A stretch of DNA of 64,000 nt, taken from contig CAVVIH010000005.1 of NCBI GenBank assembly GCA_963748295.1, positions 186,001 through 250,000 on the forward strand. The letters are read 5' to 3'. Position 1 is the first letter of the stretch. Each line of letters begins with the position of its first letter. Below the pieces are notes generated by a model, which saw only the letters and a program-made list of their open reading frames with translations, made no database searches and was not told the DNA's origin. The translations under genes and the position numbers were made by a program. Positions 19,942 through 26,267 of the stretch are shown here, piece by piece. Source of the stretch: CAVVIH01 sp963748295 (lineage in GTDB: Bacteria; Acidobacteriota; Vicinamibacteria; Vicinamibacterales; 2-12-FULL-66-21).

Positions 19942-21315
19942 CTACGGCCCGGATTCGCCCTCCCCCGGCGCCTTCCGCTCGGGCTGATACGCCAGGTAGG
20001 CGCGCAGCGTGTGATACGAGATCCCCAGTTCGCGGCAGGCCTGACGTTTGTTGTTGCCGCACCGCTCGTACACCAGCCGGGCGTAGCGGCTCCCCCACGC
20101 GCGCATGGATTCGCGCGCGCGCACGGCGGGCAGCAACACGTCGACGTAGCCGCCGGTGATGGCCGGCGGCAGATCGTCGAGCTCGAGGAACTCGCTGCCG
20201 GACAACGCCACGGCTCGCTCGATGACGCGTTCGAGCTCCCTGACATTGCCGGGCCAGTGGTAGGCGACCAGCGCGTCGAGCGCCGCCGCTGACAGCTGCA
20301 GCGATCGCACGACCCGGTGGCGCTCCAGGAAATAGTGCGCCAGCTCCGCCACATCTTCCCGCCGCGCCCGCAGGGGCGGCACCAGCACCTCGACGCCGTG
20401 CAGGCGATAGAACAGATCGAGCCGGAACTGCCCGCGCTCGACCAGGCCGAGCAGCGGCCGGTTGGTGGCGACGATGATGCGCGTATCGACGCGCCGGGCG
20501 CCGCAGCCCCCTACGCGCTCGATCGACATGTCCTGAATCGCCCGCAACAGCTTCGCCTGGGCGGCGGGCGACAGATCGGAAACCTCGTCGAGAAACAGCG
20601 TCCCGTCGTGCGCGTGCTCGAACTTGCCGCGCCGGCCGCGCACGCCGGTGGCCGTGCGCTCCTCGATCCCGAACAGCTCCGCCTCGATCAGCGTTTCGAC
20701 GATGGCGGCGCAGTTGACCGCGACGAACGGTCCTCGCCTGCGCCGGCTCAACTCGTGAATCTGCCGCGCGACGAGCTCCTTGCCGGAGCCGGACTCGCCC
20801 TCGATGAGCACCGTGAAATCGGTGGCGGCCACACGCTCGATGCGCTCCCGAACCGCACGAATGGCGGCGCTCGAGCCAATCAACGGCGCCGCGCCGTCCG
20901 CCTTGCTGCGCACGGCCAGCGAGGGACGGCCCTGCACACGCTCCATTTCGAGCAGCAGCGCGGCAATCTGCGCCCCGCACTCGAGCAGCTGACAGGTCCA
21001 CCCATCGAGCATGCGCGCGGGCTCGAAAATCGCTTCGATTCGGGCGCGATGGTGCGCCGGGCTTTGCGGGACGTCGATGCACGTCACGTTGGGCGCCGCC
21101 GGGTGCGGCTCGTCGCGCAGCGCGACCGATCGCGCACGTACCAGGGCCCGGAGCTCGTCCTCGAATCGCTCACGAAGAGGTCCCGCCTCCCTCGCCACGG
21201 ACAGACCAGTCGTGACGGCCGACAACAAGGCCGCAATGCCGCGCCGCCGCTCGGTGCCGCGGCGCTCCGCGGTGTCCGGCACGGCGGTCATGTAGGCTGG
21301 TTCCGCGATCGCCAT
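19942..21315 (-). CDS. sigma-54 activator-like AAA+ regulator with degenerate GAFTGA loop
   Basis: A 457-residue regulator. A GAF-like sensory region (about 40-135) is followed by an AAA+ domain with Walker A GESGSGKE (about 173-180) and Walker B TLFLDEVSDL. The C-terminus has a Fis-type helix-turn-helix (NNKRQACRELGISYHTLRAY). The loop that contacts sigma-54, normally ELFGHxxGAFTGA, reads ELFGIEERTATGV, so the key Phe and two of the small residues are changed. The start at 21315 is supported by AAAGGAC upstream; 31 further in-frame codons exist. A near -24/-12 site upstream (21364-21379) has TTGG instead of TTGC. It sits just downstream of the PilZ-pseudopilin-ComEA genes and may be their regulator, or a protein that no longer opens sigma-54 promoters. 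Confidence 0.88.
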   Translation of the reverse strand: MAIAEPAYMTAVPDTAERRGTERRRGIAALLSAVTTGLSVAREAGPLRERFEDELRALVRARSVALRDEPHPAAPNVTCIDVPQSPAHHRARIEAIFEPARMLDGWTCQLLECGAQIAALLLEMERVQGRPSLAVRSKADGAAPLIGSSAAIRAVRERIERVAATDFTVLIEGESGSGKELVARQIHELSRRRRGPFVAVNCAAIVETLIEAELFGIEERTATGVRGRRGKFEHAHDGTLFLDEVSDLSPAAQAKLLRAIQDMSIERVGGCGARRVDTRIIVATNRPLLGLVERGQFRLDLFYRLHGVEVLVPPLRARREDVAELAHYFLERHRVVRSLQLSAAALDALVAYHWPGNVRELERVIERAVALSGSEFLELDDLPPAITGGYVDVLLPAVRARESMRAWGSRYARLVYERCGNNKRQACRELGISYHTLRAYLAYQPERKAPGEGESGP

Positions 21316-21447
21316 GGCCGGTCCTTTCTTGATCTCTGTTCCGGCGGTCCGGCCGGTGCGGCTACCAAATGCGGTGCCAACCGCGCGAGGCCTTCCAACG
21401 CCCGCCATCCGCAGCCTCCCTACCTTCGCTCCGAATCGACAATGGCT

Positions 21448-21840
21448 CTAGGTGGGTATGGCGTGCCCGGAGCACGCTTCGCCGCTCGCATTCGAGTCGG
21501 GAATCGCATACCCGCAACGGGTGAACTCTTCCCACACCCGCTCCCACTGCTCGTCAAACTTCAGCGCGCCGTGATAGTGAACGCCTTCGCTGCCCGAGAG
21601 CGAGGCCACCGCGCATCGCAGAATCTGCGCGTCGCGGCCAGCGGAGCCCCGGTCCGTCGACAGCTGAAGGTAGACGCGCGCGCCCGGCCGGAGCGGCCGG
21701 CGGCCTTCGATCAGCGCGCCGCCGGAACTGAGATTGACGAGCCGCACGACGCGGCCCGGCCGGAGCACGGCGTGCATGTGCGTGACCGACGAGCCGCCAA
21801 AGCGGCTGTGCAGACGACGCTCGACTACTTTGCGATCCAT
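21448..21840 (-). CDS. PilZ domain protein
   Basis: A 130-residue cytoplasmic protein with a single PilZ domain. The c-di-GMP signature is present as an Arg-rich entry (ERRLHSRF) and the N-x-S-x-x-G motif (NLSSGGALIEG), followed by VYLQL and a beta-strand pair ending in VHYHGALKFDE. Such proteins bind c-di-GMP and often control pili, motility or matrix. Its ATG overlaps the 3' end of the pseudopilin gene by 16 nt in another frame, so they are co-expressed. The pairing with a pseudopilin and a ComEA-like protein suggests control of a type IV pilus or DNA-uptake function. Confidence 0.87.
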   Translation of the reverse strand: MDRKVVERRLHSRFGGSSVTHMHAVLRPGRVVRLVNLSSGGALIEGRRPLRPGARVYLQLSTDRGSAGRDAQILRCAVASLSGSEGVHYHGALKFDEQWERVWEEFTRCGYAIPDSNASGEACSGHAIPT

Positions 21841-22415
21841 GTGCGCGCTCCAGGGTTGAACTCCAGCACGCGCGTGCGGCCGGTGGCGCCGAGCGCGCGG
21901 ACCGCGTACTGCCCGCGCCTGCCCGCTAAATACAGCGTTCCCGCCGTACACGATCCCTCCGGCGTCATCGTCAGAATGCGGGCAATGCCAATGCGGACGC
22001 CGTCTTCGCTTGCGCTGGGCGCCCCATCGGCGTCGGGAGTGCCCGGCAGCAGCGCGAACCGGATGCCGGTGAACTTGTGGCCGACACGCTCGTAGTCGCT
22101 GATTCGCCGATCGATCCCCGCGAGAATGTCCGCCGTTCGAACGCCGTTGCCGTTGCGATCCTCGAACACCGCGTAGGCGTAGTCGTCGCCCGACGGCTCG
22201 AAGCGGAGCGCAACCGCGGTTGACCGCCGGATGGCTTCCATTCGAAGACTCATAAGGCGGCCGGCCATGTAGCGTGCCGCGGAGGCAGCGCGGATGTAGT
22301 CCAGCGAAGCGGTGGCGATCGGGATCGAGATTCCTGCGAGCGTCACGCCGATCGCAATCGCAAACAAGAGCTCGAGCAGTGTCAATCCCCGTTCGTTGTG
22401 TGTCCTTCGAACCAC
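21825..22415 (-). CDS. FimT/GspH-family pseudopilin
   Basis: A 196-residue minor pilin-like protein. The prepilin peptidase site is after Gly10 (ERG then LTLLELL) with Glu at +5 of the mature chain, followed by a 20-residue hydrophobic helix. The C-terminal GRTR (179-182) matches the GRxR motif that in FimT of competent bacteria takes part in DNA binding, though GspH proteins can have a similar end. The start is GTG at 22415. It lies 60 nt downstream of the ComEA-like gene and overlaps the PilZ gene by 16 nt. FimT-type function in a type IV pilus is favoured by the ComEA-like neighbour. Confidence 0.85.
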   Translation of the reverse strand: MVRRTHNERGLTLLELLFAIAIGVTLAGISIPIATASLDYIRAASAARYMAGRLMSLRMEAIRRSTAVALRFEPSGDDYAYAVFEDRNGNGVRTADILAGIDRRISDYERVGHKFTGIRFALLPGTPDADGAPSASEDGVRIGIARILTMTPEGSCTAGTLYLAGRRGQYAVRALGATGRTRVLEFNPGARTWIAK

Positions 22416-22475
22416 GTCGTTCCTCGAGGCGGTAGCGGCCCGGCGCCCGCCGGCTGGCGAGCGCCGGACGAAACG

Positions 22476-22811
22476 CTAGCGGTCGGAGCCGGACTTCTCC
22501 GGCGGCGTGATGGTGACCATCGGCTTCAGCTTGAGAAAGCTCTTTTCGCCGATGCCCTTGATGTTCATCAGTTCCTCGACCTTCTTGAATCCGCCGTTCT
22601 TCTGACGGTGCTCGACGATCAGCTGGGCGGTGCGCGTGCCCACACCGGGAAGCGCCTCGAGCTGCTGCACGGTGGCCGTGTTCAGGTTGATCGGCGCAGA
22701 CGGTGCCGCCGCCTTCGCCTTTGCCGCCGCCTTCTCCTGAGCGGACACCGGAGCCGCAAGGGCGACGAGCAGCACGAGCAACGATCCCAGGGCAAACGAG
22801 AACTGACGCAT
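22476..22811 (-). CDS. ComEA-like helix-hairpin-helix protein, secreted
   Basis: A 111-residue protein with a signal peptide (MRQFSFALGSLLVLLVALAA) and an Ala/Lys-rich linker. It then has tandem helix-hairpin-helix motifs of the ComEA type: INLNTATVQQLEALPGVGTR and VEELMNIKGIGEKSFLKLKP. ComEA proteins bind incoming double-stranded DNA in the periplasm during transformation; short proteins of this kind can also have other DNA-binding roles. The start at 22811 follows a strong GGAGG. It is the first gene of a probable comEA-pseudopilin-pilZ operon. The 5' leader holds a structured, U-terminated RNA and a sigma-54 type promoter. Confidence 0.9.
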   Translation of the reverse strand: MRQFSFALGSLLVLLVALAAPVSAQEKAAAKAKAAAPSAPINLNTATVQQLEALPGVGTRTAQLIVEHRQKNGGFKKVEELMNIKGIGEKSFLKLKPMVTITPPEKSGSDR

Positions 22812-22844
22812 GTGAACCTCCTTTGAAACGAGAAGTTCGAAACG

Positions 22845-22919
22845 AAAAAGCGCCCCCGCAACCGGTGGCGGGTGAGGGACCCGGGTCGCGGTTCGTGTGC
22901 GACGCCGGTGCGGGAGCAT
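22845..22919 (-). ncRNA. candidate structured RNA: three-way junction with intrinsic terminator
   Basis: Read on the minus strand, GCTCCCGC (22917-22910) plus ACCGG (22909-22905) pair with CCGGT and GCGGGGGC (22865-22852) to form a 13-bp closing helix with one bulge. Inside are two 5-bp hairpins: GTCGC/GCGAC (22903-22899 with 22889-22885, 9-nt loop) and CGGGT/ACCCG (22883-22879 with 22873-22869, 5-nt loop). U5 follows at 22849-22845. A competing hairpin CCCGC/GCGGG (22872-22868 with 22859-22855) uses the same bases, as in transcription attenuators. The predicted sigma-54 start (about 22919) is 2-3 nt before the helix. It could be a riboswitch-like leader or a small RNA of about 75 nt. I match it to no known family. 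Confidence 0.5.
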
Positions 22920-22930
22920 TCGAGAGCAAG

Positions 22931-22946
22931 GCAATCACGGTGCCGC
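22931..22946 (-). promoter_or_regulatory. candidate sigma-54 (-24/-12) promoter for the ComEA-like operon
   Basis: The minus strand reads CGGCACCGTGATTGCC: GGCAC at -24 and TTGC at -12 with consensus spacing. The only departures are C for T before GG and C for A/T after GC. The predicted start is near 22919, exactly at the base of the structured RNA and about 108 nt before the ComEA-like ATG. Confidence 0.6.
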
Positions 22947-23077
22947 GCCTGGACGATCTCGCGATGTTCCGGCAAGCGGCTCAACGTGCGGACTTTGTGT
23001 CTGACGATCAGCGAGCGCGGTTCGGGTGTGGGTGTGACGTCGCTCGAATTCGTCAACTGACGGCGACGCGCGAACGC

Positions 23078-24115
23078 TCAGTCGCGCCGCCGCAGCCAGA
23101 CGTCGAAGCAGAAGTCGGCGCCGTCCTGCCAGATGACGGTGCCACGCTGCCGGAACTGGTTGCCGAACTTGTCGACGCGACGCTTGTCCTTGTAATCGGT
23201 CGGAATCGCCACCACGCCGGCGGCTCGCGCCGGCACGAGCTCGTCGGGCTCGCTGATGCCGTTGTGATTCGCATCGCGCCACAACAGCAGCCGGCTGAAC
23301 GACGCATCCTTGGCATCGAGCGTTTCGTCGGGAAGATTCCGGCCGTAGTCCGGCAGCTCGAGGAATTTCAACGCTTCGAAACCGTTTGGCGTGGTCACCT
23401 CGCTCCCGGGGAAGGCGGGCGTACCGTTGCCGAACAGCTCGGCGCCGCTGTCGATCGTGCCGTTGCCGTTGCGATCCATCGCCAGAAACGCATCATCGGA
23501 ATCATGACGGGTCCACGACACCTGTTCGGGGACGCCGTCCGCGTCGAGATCGAAGCGGACGCCGTCCTCGAGGCTCGTCAACCGGTAGCCATCCCTGGCC
23601 ACGTCGATGATGATCGGACTCCAGTCGTCGTCACTTCCCGCATCTTCGCAGTCGCTGCACGGTTCCTCTCCACCACCCCCATCCGGAGGCGGAAAGTCCT
23701 CGCGCGGATCCCTGCCGACTTTCGCGTGGCTGACGCTCGTGAAGTCGGCGTAGACGAAGATCAGAGACGAACTGGCGAAGTGACGTCCGTTGACCTGATA
23801 CGTCCGGTCGTAGGCGGGAACCGGTATCTGCCGGCGGACCTGCGAGTAGACCACACTCGTTTCGATCATTCCGCTGTTCGGCACGCCGACGACATACGCG
23901 CTGGTCGTCGCGAACCATTGTCCGCAGACATCGAGGGCGCCGAGCGTCTCGACGATGTATTCGACCCAGGCGTATTGACCGAACTGATGGCTCTTGTTCG
24001 TATAGCCGATGGCTCCGCACGGCAGGCCGCCGCCGGGTTCGTACTCTTCCGCACGGCCGACCAACGACGGCAGGAAAAGCAGGCACACGACGACCCATAG
24101 CACCCGGTGCTTCAT
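23078..24115 (-). CDS. secreted protein with EF-hand-like calcium-binding loops
   Basis: A 345-residue protein with a signal peptide (MKHRVLWVVVCLLFLPSLVG). The N-terminal about 150 residues are a beta-rich domain of unknown family. A Gly/Glu/Cys/Asp-rich hinge (PPPDGGGGEEPCSDCEDAG) then leads to a C-terminal part with several Asp-rich loops of the dockerin/EF-hand type: LDADGVPEQ, MDRNGNGTIDSGAELFG and WRDANHNGISEPDEL. Proteins with this C-terminal arrangement are common in surface proteomes and probably need calcium to fold; the biological role is not known. It is 22 nt downstream of the 24138-24662 gene and probably co-transcribed with it. Confidence 0.75.
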   Translation of the reverse strand: MKHRVLWVVVCLLFLPSLVGRAEEYEPGGGLPCGAIGYTNKSHQFGQYAWVEYIVETLGALDVCGQWFATTSAYVVGVPNSGMIETSVVYSQVRRQIPVPAYDRTYQVNGRHFASSSLIFVYADFTSVSHAKVGRDPREDFPPPDGGGGEEPCSDCEDAGSDDDWSPIIIDVARDGYRLTSLEDGVRFDLDADGVPEQVSWTRHDSDDAFLAMDRNGNGTIDSGAELFGNGTPAFPGSEVTTPNGFEALKFLELPDYGRNLPDETLDAKDASFSRLLLWRDANHNGISEPDELVPARAAGVVAIPTDYKDKRRVDKFGNQFRQRGTVIWQDGADFCFDVWLRRRD

Positions 24116-24137
24116 ACAACACCTCCAGAACTGGCGG

Positions 24138-24662
24138 TTATTCGGGCTCGAAGAAGCGCGCGAGACCGGCTTTGGGCACGGTGACCGTCATGCCCTCCTT
24201 GCGTTCTTCGACGAACGTGATCAGCGCGATTCGAGCCTCGGGGTTGAGCCCTTCGAGGATGCGATCCCTTGCGCGCAACGTCAGCCTGCGGCACTCGATC
24301 GTGATGGCGTGCATCTTGGCGTCAACGGACGTGCGCGATTCGCCTTGCTTGAGCAGTTCGTAGGCCTTCATGGCACGCTCGGCGCAAGCGGCGTCGCTTT
24401 TCTGCACCGCATCCGCCTCCCTCATCACGAGCTTCTCCTCTTCCTTCGACACGAGGAGCAGAACGGACGTGGGCAGCTCGCGGGGACCTCCGGAAAAGAC
24501 GCGGAACGCAAAGCCCCACGCGTACCATTGCGGGATCATTTCGGGATTCTTGCTGCCATCGATGACGATGACCTCTCCTTTCGCGGATGGCGGCGCCTGT
24601 GCGGGGACGTGTGCAGTTACTGCAACCACGATGACGGCGACGAGTACGCAGATTCTGCGCAT
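24138..24662 (-). CDS. hypothetical exported protein
   Basis: A 174-residue protein with a signal peptide (MRRICVLVAVIVVAVTAHVPAQA). I recognise no family. The mature part is mixed alpha/beta with a strongly charged helical middle (VSKEEEKLVMREADAVQKSD) and two cysteines, one of them in AACAERAMKAYELL. The start at 24662 is set by GGAGG about 9 nt upstream. It lies at the head of a two-gene unit with the EF-hand-like protein. A candidate sigma-54 promoter at 24731-24746 would give a 57-nt leader that begins with a perfect 6-bp hairpin (GCGCCC AGA GGGCGC at 24719-24705). Confidence 0.65.
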   Translation of the reverse strand: MRRICVLVAVIVVAVTAHVPAQAPPSAKGEVIVIDGSKNPEMIPQWYAWGFAFRVFSGGPRELPTSVLLLVSKEEEKLVMREADAVQKSDAACAERAMKAYELLKQGESRTSVDAKMHAITIECRRLTLRARDRILEGLNPEARIALITFVEERKEGMTVTVPKAGLARFFEPE

Positions 24663-24730
24663 TGGCACCACCTCCATCCTTCTCTTGCTGTTTTTTTGGG
24701 ATGCGCGCCCTCTGGGCGCTTCATCACGAA

Positions 24731-24746
24731 GCAAGGCGGCTGCCGC
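24731..24746 (-). promoter_or_regulatory. candidate sigma-54 (-24/-12) promoter of the 24138-24662 gene
   Basis: The site on the minus strand contains GGCAGCCGCCTTGCT: GGCA at -24 and TTGCT at -12 with exact spacing. The predicted start is near 24719, coinciding with the first base of a GCGCCC/GGGCGC stem-loop. Confidence 0.45.
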
Positions 24747-24879
24747 CCGGCGCGAGCGGACCGATCGTCGTTGGAAAGAACGGTGAGAAAGGCGGTTGGA
24801 TAATCAGCGCGGCAGGGGCGGCCGCGGCCTCGCGGATGAGGAAGGCGCGAGCGTCAACTGCAAGTGACGTCCGCCGCGT

Positions 24880-26201
24880 TCACTTGCCGCCGCTCCCCTC
24901 CATCTGCAGTTCGACGACGGTATCGAGCGGATCGCGCCGTTCGGGCGGCAGCTTGAGGAGGACGCCGAGCTCGTGCTGCACGAACTCGACGCTGCTGCCA
25001 TCCCGCAGCAGGCGCGCCGCACGCACGCGCGAGCCGAGCGGCGGCACGAGCAGCGTGGGATCCGGCCAGTCGAGCACGTGCACGTAGATCTTGTCGTCGC
25101 GCCTGGTCGTCGCGCCCCAGTCGCGCGGCGCGATCGGCCCGCCCCGCGTGCCGTAGATCGACGTCGCCGTTGGTCTCGAGCCACTTCCCCATCTCGCGCA
25201 GACGGGTGACGAACTCCGGCTGGATCGTCCCATCCGGCATCGGACCGACATTCAGGAGAAAATTCGCGTCGTGGCCGGCGGCACGCGCCAGGTAATGCAC
25301 CAGATCCCGCGTGCTCTTGTAGCGGCGATCGTTGATGTTGAATCCCCAGGCGCCGTTGATCGTGTCGCAGGTTTCGAGCGGCAGGTCGCCGATCTCCGCA
25401 TCGGCGTTGAACCCGGAGGTCTTGCCGCCCGGCAGGTCCTTCTCCCACATCTGGAAGTCCTCGCCCGGGAACGGCCGGCGATGATGGTTCGCGCCGACGA
25501 GCGCGGCCGGCTGGAGCCGGTGGATGAGACCATACGTGCGATCGAGGCGCCAGTCGGCGTCCGGCTTGTCCCACCACCCGTCGAACCAGATGCCGCCGAT
25601 CTCGCCGTAATTGGTCAGCAGCTCGCCGAGCTGCGCGTCCATGTAGTCGAGATACCGCGTCCACTCGCCCTTGTCGGGCCTGCCGGCGGTCCGCCCGGTC
25701 CGGCCGAGCGGGTAATAGTCCGGATGATGCCAATCGAGCTGGGAGTAATAGAAGAACAGCTTGACGCCGTGCTTGCGCGTCGCCTCGGCCAGCGCTTTGA
25801 GAACGTCCTTTCCATACGGCGTGCGATCGACGATGTCCCAGTCGGACACCTTCGAGTCGAACATCGCAAAGCCGTCATGGTGCTTGCTCGTGATCGTGAT
25901 GTAGCGCATGCCCGCCTGCTTTCACGAGACGGACCCACGCGTCTGCGTCGAACCGGACCGGGTTGAAGGACGCGGCCACCCGTTCGTAGTCGGCGGCCGG
26001 AATCTGCCGGTTGTTCATCACCCACTCGCCGTCGGCGAGCTGGCTGTAGATGCCCCAATGGACGAACAGCCCGAACCTGGCCTCCTGGAACCACTTTCGC
26101 GCGGCGAGGTTCTCGGGCGTGGGCTTGTAGCCGGTTGTCTGAGCGGACGGCAGCACTAAAGCTCCCGCCGTCAGGGCGATCGCGGTAAGCATCGCGCGCA
26201 T
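24880..26201 (-). CDS. alpha-L-fucosidase (GH29), frameshifted
   Basis: A secreted GH29 fucosidase-like enzyme of about 440 codons spread over three frames. The N-terminus has a signal peptide and GLFVHWGIYSQLADGEWVM. The middle has ITSKHHDGFAMFDSKVSDWD and the catalytic-nucleophile region EIGGIWFDGWWD. The C-terminus has a beta-sandwich tail (IYVHVLDWPDPTLLVPPL). Breaks are near 25908, where GGCGGGCATG probably has one extra G, and near 25160 (one extra base around GACGTCG). Restoring each yields VKAGGMRYITITSKHH and a continuous IYGTRGGPIAPR. All core motifs are kept, so these look like indel errors rather than decay. It would remove terminal fucose from external glycans. Confidence 0.85.
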
Positions 26202-26231
26202 GGCGCGGGAATGATAGCAGTCGGGCGAGCG

Positions 26232-26258
26232 ATCAGCTATCAGCTATCAGCTATCAGC
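26232..26258. repeat. ATCAGCT tandem array
   Basis: Nearly four perfect 7-bp copies of ATCAGCT. The array ends 9 nt from the stop codon of the downstream-reading minus-strand gene (26268-28514). Confidence 0.8.
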
Positions 26259-26267
26259 CGTGGATAC

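Noticed and set aside
21364..21379. Sigma-54 promoter for the activator-like gene at 19942-21315
   Set aside because: The -24 TGGCAC is perfect but the -12 reads TTGG rather than TTGC; the C is critical, so I do not list it as a feature.
22845..22919. c-di-GMP-I (GEMM) riboswitch before the ComEA-like gene
   Set aside because: The three-way shape and gene context are suggestive, but the conserved bases of that class (CAGGGCAAACC, GGACGCAAAGCC) are absent.
24880..26201. True pseudogene status for the fucosidase
   Set aside because: Both breaks are single-base changes, all catalytic blocks are intact, and similar breaks hit essential genes nearby, so technical indels are more likely.
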